From NCBI RefSeq assembly GCF_001665535.1, contig NZ_LZSQ01000019.1, positions 1 through 64,000 of the forward strand: DNA of 64,000 nt. The letters run 5' to 3'. Within the stretch, counting starts at the first letter, position 1, and each line of letters opens with the position of its first letter. The position numbers and the translations under genes were made by a program. The notes beneath the pieces are model-generated. The model was not told the origin of the DNA. It saw only the letters and a list, made by a program, of their open reading frames with translations, and did no database searches. Of the stretch, positions 7,540-16,497 are shown in pieces. The stretch comes from Mycobacterium sp. 852002-51961_SCH5331710 (GTDB lineage Bacteria; Actinomycetota; Actinomycetes; Mycobacteriales; Mycobacteriaceae).

Positions 7540-10500
7540 GTGGGTATGCGGCCCGCGGCACGAATGCCGAAGCTGACACGACGTAGCCGAATTCTCATCG
7601 CGGTGGGGGCCGTCATCGTGCTCCTGTTGCTGATCGGTCCGCGCCTGATCGACACCTATGTCGACTGGCTGTGGTTCGGTGAACTCGGATACCGCTCGGT
7701 GTTCACCACGGTGCTGTTCACCCAGATCCTGCTGTTCCTTGTCGTTGCGCTGCTGATCGGTTCGATCCTGTTCGCCGGGCTGGCGCTGGCCTACCGCACC
7801 CGGCCGGTGTTCGTGCCGACCAACGGCCCCAACGATCCGGTGGCGAGCTACCGCACGGCGGTGATGGCACGGCTGCGTCTCGTCGGCTTCGGGATTCCCG
7901 CGCTCATCGGATTGTTCGTCGGGCTGTTCGCGCTCGGACAGTGGGAGACCGTGCAGCTCTTCCTGCACGGCAACAGCTTCGGGATCACCGACCCGCAGTT
8001 CGGCAAGGATCTGGGCTTCTACGCCTTCGACCTGCCGTTCTACCGTCTGGTCCTGAACTATCTGTTCGTCGCGACCTTCCTGGCCTTCATCGGAAACCTG
8101 TTGGGCCACTACCTGTTCGGCGGCATCCGGCTGTCCGGCCGCGCCGGCGCGCTGAGCCGTGCGGCGCGCATCCAGCTGATCACGCTCGTCGGCATCCTGA
8201 TGCTGCTCAAGGCGTTCGCGTACTGGCTGGACCGCTACGAGCTGCTGAGCCACACCCGCGGCGGTAAGCCGTTCACCGGTGCGGGCTACACCGACATCAA
8301 CGCGGTGCTGCCCGCCAAGCTGATCCTGTTGGCGATCGCCGTGATCTGTGCGGCGGCGGTGTTCTCCGCGATCGTGCTGCGCGATCTGCGCATCCCGGCG
8401 ATCGGCGTGGTGCTGCTGCTGCTCTCGTCGCTGGTGGTCGGCGCGGGCTGGCCGCTCGTCGTCGAGCAGTTCAGCGTCAAACCCAATGCGGCGCAGAAGG
8501 AAAGCGAATACATCAGCCGGAGCATCACGGCGACCAGAAACGCGTACGGACTGACCGACGACGTGGTCACCTACCGCGACTACAGCGGCGACGCGGCGGC
8601 CACCGCCCAGCAGGTCGCCGCCGACCGGGCGACCACGTCGAACATCCGCCTGCTCGACCCGACCATCGTCAGCCCCGCGTTCACCCAGTTCCAGCAGGGC
8701 AAGAACTTCTACTACTTCCCGGATCAGCTGTCGATGGACCGCTATGTCGGGCGCGACGGCAATCTGCGCGACTATGTCGTCGCCGCCCGCGAGCTCAACC
8801 CCGACCGGCTGATCGACAACCAGCGCGACTGGATCAACCGCCACACGGTCTACACGCATGGCAACGGTTTCATCGCCTCCCCGGCGAACACCGTGCGCGG
8901 CGTCGCCAACGACCCGAACCAGAACGGCGGCTATCCGGAGTTCCTCGCCAGCGTCGTCGGCGCCAACGGCAGCGTCATCTCGCCGGGGCCCGCGCCGCTG
9001 GATCAGCCACGCATCTACTACGGACCGGTCATCGCCAACACGCCCGCCGATTACGCGATCGTCGGCAAGAACGGCGACGTCGACCGCGAGTACGACTACG
9101 AGACCAACACCGAGACCAAGAACTACACCTACGGCGGCCAAGGCGGTGTGCCGGTCGGCAACTGGCTGGCGCGCTCGGTGTTCGCGGCCAAGTTCGCGGA
9201 ACGAAACTTCTTGTTCTCGAACGTGATCGGCGAGAACAGCAAGATCCTGTTCAACCGCGACCCGGCCAAGCGCGTCGAGGCCGTCGCACCGTGGCTGACC
9301 ACCGACACCAGCGTGTATCCCGCCATCGTGAACAAGCGGATGGTGTGGATCGTTGACGGCTACACCACGCTGGACAACTACCCGTACTCGGAGCTGACAA
9401 CGCTGTCGAGCGCGACGGCGGACTCCAACGAGGTGGCCATCAACCGCCTCGCGCCGGACAAGCAGGTGTCCTACATCCGTAACTCCGTGAAGGCCACGGT
9501 CGATGCGTACGACGGGACGGTGTCGCTGTACGCGCAGGACGAGAACGATCCGGTCCTGCAGGCGTGGATGAAGGTGTTCCCGGGCACGGTGAAGCCGAAG
9601 AGCGAGATCACGCCGGAACTGCAGCAGCACCTGCGCTATCCCGAGGACCTGTTCAAGGTGCAGCGCGCGCTGCTGGCCAAGTATCACGTCGACGACCCCG
9701 TGACGTTCTTCTCGACGTCGGATTTCTGGGACGTGCCGCTGGACCCGAACCCGACGGCGAGCAGCTATCAGCCGCCGTACTACATCGTCGCCAAAGACCT
9801 TGCCGCCGATGATCGTTCGGCATCGTTCCAGCTGACGAGCGCGATGAACCGGTTCCGCCGCGACTTCCTGGCCGCCTACATCAGCGCCAGTTCGGATCCG
9901 GACACCTACGGCAAGCTCACGGTGTTGACCATTCCCGGTCAGGTCAACGGCCCGAAGCTGGCGTTCAACGCGATCAGCACCGACACCGCGGTCAGCCAGG
10001 ACCTGGGCGTCATCGGCCGCGACAACCAGAACCGCATCCGGTGGGGCAACCTGCTGACGCTGCCGGTGGCGCAGGGCGGGTTGCTCTACGTCGCACCGGT
10101 GTACGCCTCGCCGGGGGCCAGCGACGCCGCGTCGTCGTACCCGCGCCTGATCCGCGTGGCGATGATGTACAACGACAAGGTCGGCTACGGCCCGACGGTG
10201 CGCGATGCGCTCACCGAGCTGTTCGGGCCCGGCGCGGACGCCACCGCAACCGGACCTGCGCCTCTCGCGGGTCCCGGCGGACAGCCCGCGGCGCAGACAC
10301 CCTCCGACGGCCAGCCGCGGACGGGGCGCACACCGGCCAACCAGGAAGGCCGGGCGCCGGAGGTGCCCACGCCGGTGGCGGTGCCGCCCAGTGGCCCGGT
10401 GCAGCTGTCCGGCCCGAAAGCCGCTGCCTTGCAAGAGGTCAACACGGCGCTCGACTCGCTGCGGCAGGCCCAGCAGAGCGGTGACTTCGCCGAGTTCGGT

Positions 10501-10554
10501 GAGGCGCTGCAGCAGCTGGACGACGCGATGGAGAGGTACCAGTCCGCAAGCTGA
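7540..10554 (+). CDS. UPF0182 large integral membrane protein (Rv3193c-like)
   Basis: 1004 aa. Residues 1-320 hold about seven transmembrane helices (at ~18-38, 60-85, 112-135, 165-190, 210-228, 255-280, 285-305). A large extracytoplasmic region follows (~320-900), then a Pro/Ala/Gly-rich linker (~910-960) and a short C-terminal helix. The GTG at 7540 gives the [12 protein letters not shown] start shared by relatives; the ATGs at 7546 and 7564 are alternatives. The family is conserved in actinobacteria and some cyanobacteria but its function is unknown. It is co-directional with the PDZ protease 77 bp upstream, which may indicate shared envelope work. Confidence 0.92.
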   Translation: MGMRPAARMPKLTRRSRILIAVGAVIVLLLLIGPRLIDTYVDWLWFGELGYRSVFTTVLFTQILLFLVVALLIGSILFAGLALAYRTRPVFVPTNGPNDPVASYRTAVMARLRLVGFGIPALIGLFVGLFALGQWETVQLFLHGNSFGITDPQFGKDLGFYAFDLPFYRLVLNYLFVATFLAFIGNLLGHYLFGGIRLSGRAGALSRAARIQLITLVGILMLLKAFAYWLDRYELLSHTRGGKPFTGAGYTDINAVLPAKLILLAIAVICAAAVFSAIVLRDLRIPAIGVVLLLLSSLVVGAGWPLVVEQFSVKPNAAQKESEYISRSITATRNAYGLTDDVVTYRDYSGDAAATAQQVAADRATTSNIRLLDPTIVSPAFTQFQQGKNFYYFPDQLSMDRYVGRDGNLRDYVVAARELNPDRLIDNQRDWINRHTVYTHGNGFIASPANTVRGVANDPNQNGGYPEFLASVVGANGSVISPGPAPLDQPRIYYGPVIANTPADYAIVGKNGDVDREYDYETNTETKNYTYGGQGGVPVGNWLARSVFAAKFAERNFLFSNVIGENSKILFNRDPAKRVEAVAPWLTTDTSVYPAIVNKRMVWIVDGYTTLDNYPYSELTTLSSATADSNEVAINRLAPDKQVSYIRNSVKATVDAYDGTVSLYAQDENDPVLQAWMKVFPGTVKPKSEITPELQQHLRYPEDLFKVQRALLAKYHVDDPVTFFSTSDFWDVPLDPNPTASSYQPPYYIVAKDLAADDRSASFQLTSAMNRFRRDFLAAYISASSDPDTYGKLTVLTIPGQVNGPKLAFNAISTDTAVSQDLGVIGRDNQNRIRWGNLLTLPVAQGGLLYVAPVYASPGASDAASSYPRLIRVAMMYNDKVGYGPTVRDALTELFGPGADATATGPAPLAGPGGQPAAQTPSDGQPRTGRTPANQEGRAPEVPTPVAVPPSGPVQLSGPKAAALQEVNTALDSLRQAQQSGDFAEFGEALQQLDDAMERYQSAS

Positions 10555-10599
10555 GCCGGGCGGCGTGACGTGACTCACCGCCCTTCGTGACCGCGCGAT

Positions 10600-10629
10600 T
10601 TGGAACTCGACGAGCGCCTTCGGTAACGT
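10600..10629 (+). promoter_or_regulatory. Promoter of the initiator tRNA gene
   Basis: TTGGAA (10600-10605), an 18-bp spacer and TAACGT (10624-10629) form a SigA-like promoter whose start would fall near 10636, just before the tRNA at 10643. Confidence 0.5.
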
Positions 10630-10642
10630 GGCGTTCACCCGA

Positions 10643-10716
10643 CGCGGGGTGGAGCAGCTCGGTAGCTCGCTGGGCTCATAACCCAGAGGTCGCAGGTTCG
10701 AATCCTGTCCCCGCTA
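10643..10716 (+). tRNA. Initiator tRNA-Met (anticodon CAT)
   Basis: A complete cloverleaf: acceptor CGCGGGG / CCCCGC, D arm GAGC...GCTC, anticodon loop CTCATAA, T arm GCAGG-TTCGAAT-CCTGT. It is an initiator because the first acceptor pair is unpaired (C1 opposite T72) and the anticodon stem ends in three G:C pairs (GGG/CCC). CCA is not encoded; CTA follows the discriminator A. Confidence 0.96.
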
Positions 10717-10723
10717 CTAGGTG

Positions 10724-10757
10724 GAACGGCCCCCGGAGGAAACTCCGGGGGCCGTTC
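10724..10757 (+). terminator. Strong hairpin after tRNA-Met
   Basis: A perfect 15-bp GC-rich stem (10724-10738 with 10743-10757) is closed by a GAAA (GNRA) tetraloop. No T-run follows. It lies 8 nt after the tRNA and 24 nt before the stop of the convergent gene, so it may serve both as tRNA terminator and for the opposite transcript. Confidence 0.75.
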
Positions 10758-10780
10758 TCATTGGCTTGTCGCCTACGCGC

Positions 10781-11254
10781 TCAGCCGGCCGCTTCGGCCT
10801 TCGCCTTGAGGCGCTGCAGGGTGAGCTTGATGTGTTCGCTGTTGGCGGAGTCGCGGTCGCGCACACCGGTCGCCATCCCCGCGATCGCCTTGAACCAGCC
10901 CGGGCGGTTGTCCCAGGTGCGTTCGGTGACGGTGCAGCCGCCGTCGGCGGGTGTGATGTCGTAGCGCCATCGCGCCACGGGAATGACAAAGCTCATCACA
11001 TCGAAGGCGAACGTTCGGCCCGGGTCTGCGTCGGTCACGGTGCACATCGTGGTCCACTCCTTGCCACCGTTGCGGTTGTGGCCCCTGAAGACGGCGCCCG
11101 GAGTGACGCGGTCGCCCTTGTGCCACTCCATCCGGTCGGTTTCCTCGGCTAGCGACGCGAGCGTTGGGAGGTCGGTGATCAGCGCGTAGACCGCGGCGGG
11201 ATCGGCCGCGATATGTGTCGACGCTTCAGCAGAGGCAGGTCCGGATTCGTTCAT
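10781..11254 (-). CDS. SRPBCC-family (polyketide cyclase-like) protein
   Basis: 157 aa. The pattern STHIAADPAAVYALITDLPT at the N-terminus, a central beta-rich stretch with W-T-T-M and R-W-R-Y, and a long C-terminal helix (ANSEHIKLTLQRLKAKAEA) are typical of the START/SRPBCC helix-grip fold. These bind hydrophobic ligands; the ligand here is unknown. The start is the ATG at 11254; longer reading frames upstream lack the family fold. It is divergent from the metallo-beta-lactamase-fold gene about 100 bp away. Confidence 0.8.
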   Translation of the reverse strand: MNESGPASAEASTHIAADPAAVYALITDLPTLASLAEETDRMEWHKGDRVTPGAVFRGHNRNGGKEWTTMCTVTDADPGRTFAFDVMSFVIPVARWRYDITPADGGCTVTERTWDNRPGWFKAIAGMATGVRDRDSANSEHIKLTLQRLKAKAEAAG

Positions 11255-11351
11255 GCCGCGATCGTAGCCAGCGGCGCGACGATCGCGGGTTGCCGTGTTC
11301 GATCCCAGCACCCCAGACTGCTTGAAATGTTGCGCGACGAAGGAGGCCGCG

Positions 11352-12095
11352 ATGGCGTTGGTCGTTGATCCGCTCGACGACATCGGGGTCATCCGCCTGT
11401 CGCGGTGGATCTTCAACTGCTACCTGATCCGTGGCGATCGCTCTTATGTGGTGGTCGACGCGGGCATGCCCGGCAGCGCCGACGACGTCGCCGGTGCGCT
11501 GCTGGTCCACAAGGGCACCGTCGGCGCGGTCGTCGCCACTCACGGCCATAGCGACCACGTCGCCGGGGCGCCGCGACTCGCCGCCGAGCACGGGGTGGGA
11601 CTGCATCTTCCGGAAGTCACGCTCAGCTACCTGGACGGCACGCAAAGGCCTCGCACGCCGACGCTGAGCAAGGTCGCCCAGATCTGGCCCACCCTGATGA
11701 GCCAGCCGCTGGACCTGACCGGACTGCGCGGCTTCGTCGACGGCGCCCGCATCGCGGGTTACGGCGGAGCCAAGGGGATGGTCGGCGACGCCCTCGGCGG
11801 GGCCCAGCCGCTGGCCGACGGTCAGCCGCTGCCCGGCGCGACGGATTGGGAGGTGTTGCACGTGCCCGGCCACACCGACGACTCGACCGCGTTCTGGCAT
11901 GCCGGCAGCCGGACCCTGATCTCCGGCGACGCGGTGCTCAGTGCGGACGGACAGGCGTGGTTCACCCCGGAGACCGTCGACGACGCCGCGGCGGCGCGCA
12001 GTGAGAAGCGCATGCGTGCGCTGCCCGTCGAGCACCTGCTGCCCGGCCACGGTCCGCCGGTGCACCGCGCCGACGTGTGGGCAGCCACGCGCTGA
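11352..12095 (+). CDS. Metallo-beta-lactamase-fold hydrolase
   Basis: 247-aa cytoplasmic MBL-fold enzyme. The zinc signature THGHSDH is at residues 63-69 (H64, H66, D68, H69), with a third His in VPGHTDD, the bridging Asp in LISGDAVL and the final His in LLPGHGPP. The start is ATG 11352 behind an AAGGAGG Shine-Dalgarno. The fold fits a glyoxalase-II-like or lactonase-like hydrolase; the substrate cannot be told from sequence. Confidence 0.85.
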   Translation: MALVVDPLDDIGVIRLSRWIFNCYLIRGDRSYVVVDAGMPGSADDVAGALLVHKGTVGAVVATHGHSDHVAGAPRLAAEHGVGLHLPEVTLSYLDGTQRPRTPTLSKVAQIWPTLMSQPLDLTGLRGFVDGARIAGYGGAKGMVGDALGGAQPLADGQPLPGATDWEVLHVPGHTDDSTAFWHAGSRTLISGDAVLSADGQAWFTPETVDDAAAARSEKRMRALPVEHLLPGHGPPVHRADVWAATR

Positions 12096-12146
12096 GCATA
12101 CGTAATCCGTTGATGTGCAGACCTATTCGTGACTAAGCATCCGGCA

Positions 12147-12812
12147 TCATCGTTTGCGGGTGCGGCGATGCGGCGCAGCGTCACCGCGGCGTTTCTCTAG
12201 GTGGTCGATCAGCAGCTGACCCAGCGCTTGCCGCTGCGGTTCCGTCGGTAGCGGCACGTCGGTGACCATTTGGCCCACCATGAGGCCGACGGGTGCGGCC
12301 CAGAGAAGGTCGGCGATCGCGGGGGCGTGGGGGGATGGCGCACCGATGAGCTCAGCGATACGTGCCAGTCTCGGTTGGAGATTGGCGAGTTGCTCGACGC
12401 CGAGGCTGGATCGAAGCGATCTCGTGGCGATCAGTATCTCCATCGCCGTCATGCTGGCCGGGTTGAGGAAGACCTTCCAGGCGGCGTCAGCGAGCGCCGT
12501 CATCCGCTCCTCGATGTTGTCGATGCCTTCCACCTCGTCGGCGAGATCGTCGATTGAAGCCGCCAAGCTCTCGATGGCGTGGTCGATGACGGCGGTCAGG
12601 AGTCCGTCGCGGTCACCGAAGTGGTACTGCACGACGCCGGTGCTGACGCCGGCGCGTTCGATGATGTGACGGGTGCTCGCGGCGGCGAACCCCTCTTCGC
12701 GAATGCAGCGGATCGTTTCGTCGATGACGAGTTCGCGCGTGCGGTCGGCGCGCTCTTGAGTCTTGTGCCGCGATCGTCGCGGCGACGTACCGCGTGAGCG
12801 CTTGGCCGTCAT
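12147..12812 (-). CDS. TetR-family transcriptional regulator
   Basis: 221 aa from ATG 12812. The N-terminus is very basic (MTAKRSRG then RRSRHK). The helix-turn-helix is STRHIIERAGVSTGVVQYHF, about residues 42-61, followed by an all-helical ligand domain. A -10-like TAGGAT on the minus strand (12872-12877) would start transcription near 12864, downstream of the alternative ATG at 12869, which supports the shorter start. It is divergent from a membrane-protein gene, with a palindrome between them. Confidence 0.85.
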   Translation of the reverse strand: MTAKRSRGTSPRRSRHKTQERADRTRELVIDETIRCIREEGFAAASTRHIIERAGVSTGVVQYHFGDRDGLLTAVIDHAIESLAASIDDLADEVEGIDNIEERMTALADAAWKVFLNPASMTAMEILIATRSLRSSLGVEQLANLQPRLARIAELIGAPSPHAPAIADLLWAAPVGLMVGQMVTDVPLPTEPQRQALGQLLIDHLEKRRGDAAPHRRTRKR

Positions 12813-12966
12813 CGGCTTACGGCGCAAAGCCGCATCAATGCGAGCAATGTTGTCGGGAGCCGCACGCATTGATCCTAAGCGGGCACGGTGATCAAATGCG
12901 CGACCGGAGAAGACGCGGTCATCCGGATAACCACCGCGCGCGCAGAAATCTACCGATCGGAATAAC

Positions 12967-12978
12967 ATCACACGTGAT
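12967..12978. promoter_or_regulatory. Candidate operator between a TetR gene and a membrane-protein gene
   Basis: ATCAC-AC-GTGAT is a perfect 5-2-5 inverted repeat in an AT-rich patch within the divergent 263-bp gap. It is the best local candidate for the binding site of the adjacent TetR protein. The rest of the gap shows no gene. Confidence 0.4.
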
Positions 12979-13075
12979 ATAAAACTCCTGTCCGCCGATG
13001 CAGGGACGGACACATTCGTCGAAACGTCGATTCGGCTCGCCGGCCGACGATCACCCTCGATGCGGAGGCCTCGCC

Positions 13076-13837
13076 ATGACGGAGACGATCAGGCAGGACG
13101 GGACAGAACAGGCGCCCCCGCGGCGGGGGTTCTCCTCACTGCAGAAGAGCCTGTTCGGACTGCTCGCCTTTTTCTTCGCGATCCATCCGGTGTTCTGGTA
13201 CCTCGAGTTTCACGTCGGGGTGGCTCAATCGACCGCCTCGGTAGCGATGGTGATCGTCGTGGTCGGGTGCTTTGTGACGGCGCTGGCGCTGCCGTGGCTA
13301 CGGGTCGGAGACCGCCGCGACTGGACGCGCGGGGATCGCCTCGGGGCCATGGTGATCGTGTGGGTCTTCATCGCGCTCATTCCGCGATTTATCTGGGAAC
13401 TCCCGTGGCTGCTGTTCTTCGATCAGATCGTCGAGGGGGTCGAGCAGGGGTCGCTGTGGACCTACATGTGGGCGCCCATCCTGCTCGGCGGTGACGCCCG
13501 CTACCTCACCGGCGATCCGCTGATCGTGTGCATGGAGTGGATCGCGCTGTTCGTCGGAATCTTTGAGGCGTACGCCCTTTTTCAGTTCTTCCGAAATGGC
13601 AGGCGATTCACCAGCATTCAGCTGTCGCTGGTCATGGCCGGCATGATCGTCGAGGTCACGCTGCCAGCGGTGTACTTCGGCACGGAGATCGCCAACAACC
13701 TGGAGAGCATGTCGTCTCCGCTCGAGATGTGGGTGAAGTTCGTCCTCATCAACGTGCTGTGGTGCACGATGCCGCTGCTCACCTATTTCTGGGGCGTGCG
13801 CAGGCTCGTCACCCAAAACCTCGAGGTGCGGTTCTAA
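13076..13837 (+). CDS. Polytopic membrane protein of unknown function
   Basis: 253 aa. About six hydrophobic segments (residues ~28-46, 52-74, 90-112, ~150-170, 180-202, 225-245), no signal peptide, and polar features within helices (HPVFWYLEFHVG near the first, FIWELPW near the third). ATG 13076 follows GCGGAGG. I do not recognise the family with confidence; an emopamil-binding-protein-like sterol/lipid isomerase fold is a loose possibility based only on topology and intramembrane His/Glu/Trp. The divergent TetR may control it. Confidence 0.7.
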   Translation: MTETIRQDGTEQAPPRRGFSSLQKSLFGLLAFFFAIHPVFWYLEFHVGVAQSTASVAMVIVVVGCFVTALALPWLRVGDRRDWTRGDRLGAMVIVWVFIALIPRFIWELPWLLFFDQIVEGVEQGSLWTYMWAPILLGGDARYLTGDPLIVCMEWIALFVGIFEAYALFQFFRNGRRFTSIQLSLVMAGMIVEVTLPAVYFGTEIANNLESMSSPLEMWVKFVLINVLWCTMPLLTYFWGVRRLVTQNLEVRF

Positions 13838-13855
13838 ACACTGACCCGCTGACGG

Positions 13856-14509
13856 TCACGTGAGGATCAGCGGCACCCGGGCATCACTCGCGCGCAGGTC
13901 CGCCTCCTCCGCGGCCGTCGCCGGCCGGCGGCCGGTGCCGATGAGGAGTGCGTCCACATCCGCCCACGACGCGGGAAGCGCCGCTCCCGCCACCTCTTCG
14001 AGCAGATTTCGCGAGAACGCAAGCCCCTCGGCGGGCGGCGCGGAGGCATCCAGAAGGTGCGCGATCAGGTCGAGGTGGTGCAACGTCCACTCGAACACGT
14101 AGGCGTCGAGATAGTCGCGCACGGTCAGCACCTGGCCGCGCGTGCTGACCAATTCGTCCGGGTCGGCGAGCTCGCCGGCGCGGCCCGCGGCCGAACCGAC
14201 GTCGTCGAGGTGAAATTTCAGCAACGACGGGTCGCCGTAGGCCGCGGCGAGCCGGGGGATCAGCGCGTCTAGCGGATCGTCGGCCGGCAAGGATTCGACG
14301 ACTTCCCAATAGGTCACCGAGTTTCGGGTCGGCGGGGAATCGGACGGCGTCACGAGGGTGATCAGGACGTCCTGGGCGTCGATGATCAGGTGGCACACCA
14401 GATCGCTTATCAGCCAACCGGTGCAACCACACGGCTTCTGAAAATCCTCGTCGGCGAGGCCGGCGACAACCTCCCGCAGCGCCGCCCAGGAACGGCCGAA
14501 GAGATCCAC
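13856..14509 (-). CDS. Mycothiol-dependent maleylpyruvate isomerase/DinB-like protein
   Basis: 217 aa, start GTG 14509. The N-terminal four-helix DinB/MDMPI metal-binding domain is shown by CGCTGWLISDLVCHL (first His ligand) and FEWTLHHLDL (second site). The C-terminal part is short. Members are mycothiol S-transferases or isomerases using a divalent metal; the substrate is not predictable. It is divergent from the hydrolase-LuxR gene. Confidence 0.75.
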   Translation of the reverse strand: MDLFGRSWAALREVVAGLADEDFQKPCGCTGWLISDLVCHLIIDAQDVLITLVTPSDSPPTRNSVTYWEVVESLPADDPLDALIPRLAAAYGDPSLLKFHLDDVGSAAGRAGELADPDELVSTRGQVLTVRDYLDAYVFEWTLHHLDLIAHLLDASAPPAEGLAFSRNLLEEVAGAALPASWADVDALLIGTGRRPATAAEEADLRASDARVPLILT

Positions 14510-14601
14510 AGCGGGAACGTAGCAGCTGGGGCGCCGCGGGCCGCGTAAACATCAGCACTGTGTCCGAGGCGGATACGGCCGCCACCGCCCCCCGACGGTC
14601 G

Positions 14602-14607
14602 TAAGCT
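14602..14607 (+). promoter_or_regulatory. -10 element of a probable leaderless promoter for the hydrolase-LuxR gene
   Basis: TAAGCT is followed by 7 nt and then the ATG at 14615. There is no Shine-Dalgarno, consistent with leaderless initiation. Confidence 0.5.
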
Positions 14608-14614
14608 CACGGCG

Positions 14615-15658
14615 ATGCTGGGGAAGTCCACGATCAGGTTCCTTCCCCTCGGCGCCCGTCGAATGGCGTACGAGGTCTCCGGCGACGGGCCACCGCTCGT
14701 CGCCCCGGCGTGGTGGGTCAGCCACCTCGAACTCGACGCGCAGAGCCCGATCTTCCGGCGCTTCTGGGAAGACATCGCCGACGGCTACACCCTTGTCCGC
14801 TACGACCGCCTCGGCGTCGGGATGTCGGACCGCGCACTCACCGAGGCCGACCTGACCATCGACCGTGAGGTCGCGACGCTGCGCACGCTCCTCGACGAAC
14901 TCGAACTCGACCGCGTCTCGCTGCTGGGCGGCTCGTCGGGGAGTTGCACCGCCATCGCGTTCGCCGCCGCGTTTCCCGAGCGCGTCGACCGCCTCGTGCT
15001 GTACGGGTCCTACTGTGACGGCTCGACTCTCACGGCGCCCAACGTGTCCGATGCGATCCTCGCGGCGGTGCGCGCGCACTGGGGTCTGGGGTCCCGCATG
15101 CTCGGCGACATCTTCCTCGGCGGTGCCGAGCCCGCGGAGCAGGACCATTTCGCGCGGATTCAACGCGAGGCGGCGACGGCTGAAACCGCTGCCGCCCTAC
15201 TGCATTTCGTTTACCGCGTCGATGTTCGCGACCAGCTGCCCCTCGTTCGCTGTCCGGTGCACGTCGTCCACCGTCGCGACGACCGGGCCGTGCCGTACCG
15301 CTGTGGGCGTGAGGTCGCGGCCGCGATCGCGGGCGCGACTCTCCTACCGTTGCAGGGCAGCGCACACTTCCCCTGGCACGGCGACGCCGCATCGGTCGTC
15401 CGCGCCTGCCGGCAGGGACTGGCGCCCGCCGCAACGTCGACCGACCATCCGGGTGCGGGGGAGCCCACCCTGTTGTCGGAGCGGGAGCGAGAAATCCTCG
15501 CCTGCATCGCACGCGGTCTCGGCGACCGCGAGATCGCCGAACACCTTGTGCTGAGCCCTCATACGGTGCACCGTCACGTCGCCAACATCCGGCGCAAGCT
15601 CGGCAGCACCTCACGCACGGCCGCGGTGGCCGAGGCCGCCCGCCTCGGCCTCCTGTGA
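14615..15658 (+). CDS. Alpha/beta hydrolase fused to a LuxR-type DNA-binding domain
   Basis: 347 aa. Residues ~1-270 are an alpha/beta hydrolase with the nucleophile elbow GGSSG (Ser107), an acid in VHRRDDRAVP and the catalytic His in GSAHFPW. Residues ~285-347 are a LuxR/FixJ helix-turn-helix (LSEREREILACIARGLGDRE, then PHTVHRHVANIRRKLGS). The hydrolase may act as a sensor that binds or cleaves a small signal to control transcription; no target is evident. The gene is monocistronic, with a hairpin just after its stop. Confidence 0.85.
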   Translation: MLGKSTIRFLPLGARRMAYEVSGDGPPLVAPAWWVSHLELDAQSPIFRRFWEDIADGYTLVRYDRLGVGMSDRALTEADLTIDREVATLRTLLDELELDRVSLLGGSSGSCTAIAFAAAFPERVDRLVLYGSYCDGSTLTAPNVSDAILAAVRAHWGLGSRMLGDIFLGGAEPAEQDHFARIQREAATAETAAALLHFVYRVDVRDQLPLVRCPVHVVHRRDDRAVPYRCGREVAAAIAGATLLPLQGSAHFPWHGDAASVVRACRQGLAPAATSTDHPGAGEPTLLSEREREILACIARGLGDREIAEHLVLSPHTVHRHVANIRRKLGSTSRTAAVAEAARLGLL

Positions 15659-15667
15659 TGCCGGAAT

Positions 15668-15690
15668 CGGCCATCTGAGCAAGATGGCCG
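15668..15690. terminator. Hairpin after the hydrolase-LuxR gene
   Basis: A 9-bp perfect stem CGGCCATCT / AGATGGCCG with loop GAGCA starts 10 nt after the stop at 15658. No T-run follows. It is more likely a terminator, but could be an operator for the methyltransferase gene that starts 46 bp on. Confidence 0.45.
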
Positions 15691-15735
15691 CTTCGGGCGA
15701 TGCGTGCCCCACGGGCGCCTCCATATCGTCACGCC

Positions 15736-16398
15736 ATGACCGATATCGATACCGCCACCGCACCGTCGACCAACCCTCCCTCCGCGGTGTGGCTACAAGT
15801 CTTCGCCCGGCTGTATGACCCGTTTCTCTGGCTGGGTGAGGCGTCCGGCATGCGTCGCCGCCGCCGGGAACTCCTCGCCGACGCCTACGGCCGGGTGGTC
15901 GAGATCGGCGCGGGCACCGGACTGAACTTCGCGCACTACCCCGATGACGTCACCGAACTCATCCTCACCGAACCCGAGCCCGGAATGCGCCGCAAGCTCG
16001 CCCGGCGCCTCGCCCGCCATGGCCGGGTCGGACGGATCCTCGACGCGCCCGCGCAGCGCCTGCCCTTGGCCGACGCTTCGGTCGACACCGTCGTCTCGAC
16101 GCTGGTCCTCTGCACCGTCGACGACCCGCTCGGCGCACTGCGCGAGATCGCCCGCGTGCTCCGCCCTAATGGACAGTTGCTGTTCATCGAGCACGTGCGG
16201 GCGGAGTCGCGCTTCCTCGCCGGATGCCAGGATGCGCTCCGCGAACCCTGGCGACACTTTGCGGGCGGATGCATCTGCAACCGGTCGACCGTCGAGACCA
16301 TGCGAGCCTGCGGCTTCACGGTCACCGCCCGACGCGCGGTGTGGCGGGGCATGCCGTCTGTCGTCCATCCACTGGCGGTGGGCCGCGCGACCCTCTGA
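15736..16398 (+). CDS. Class I SAM-dependent methyltransferase
   Basis: 220 aa. The SAM-binding motif I VVEIGAGTG (about residues 54-62), the acidic end of beta2 in LTEPEPGM, and motif IV DTVVSTLVLCTVDD are clear. The closing ALREIARVLRPNGQLLFIEHVR is of the UbiE/phospholipid-methyltransferase type. Start ATG 15736. It lies just upstream of the iron-boxed mbtM gene on the same strand but is separated by that gene's own promoter, so co-function is not implied. Confidence 0.85.
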   Translation: MTDIDTATAPSTNPPSAVWLQVFARLYDPFLWLGEASGMRRRRRELLADAYGRVVEIGAGTGLNFAHYPDDVTELILTEPEPGMRRKLARRLARHGRVGRILDAPAQRLPLADASVDTVVSTLVLCTVDDPLGALREIARVLRPNGQLLFIEHVRAESRFLAGCQDALREPWRHFAGGCICNRSTVETMRACGFTVTARRAVWRGMPSVVHPLAVGRATL

Positions 16399-16422
16399 CC
16401 CCCTGCCAGCCCGCAAACGGGC

Positions 16423-16444
16423 GTCGGTTAGCTTTACCTAAATT
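16423..16444 (+). promoter_or_regulatory. IdeR iron box overlapping the -10 of mbtM
   Basis: The 19 bases at 16423-16441 match the IdeR consensus (TWAGGTWAGSCTWACCTWA) at about 16 positions; the right half, ACCTAA, is perfect. A -10-like TAAATT (16439-16444) overlaps it, so Fe-IdeR would block polymerase. The gene 57 bp downstream is a mycobactin gene, which strongly supports the call. Confidence 0.8.
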
Positions 16445-16497
16445 GACTAGTCCGACAAGCGCCCGTCGAGGCGGGACGAAGCACGGCGAGGGTGTTC

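Noticed and set aside
7459..10638. A 1059-codon reading frame antisense to the UPF0182 gene
   Set aside because: It is a GC-rich shadow: the product is low-complexity Arg/His/Val with no domain, while the opposite frame matches a known membrane family over its whole length.
10643..10757. Possible integration site at the initiator tRNA
   Set aside because: The tRNA is intact, no direct repeat of its 3' end is seen nearby, and there is no integrase gene.
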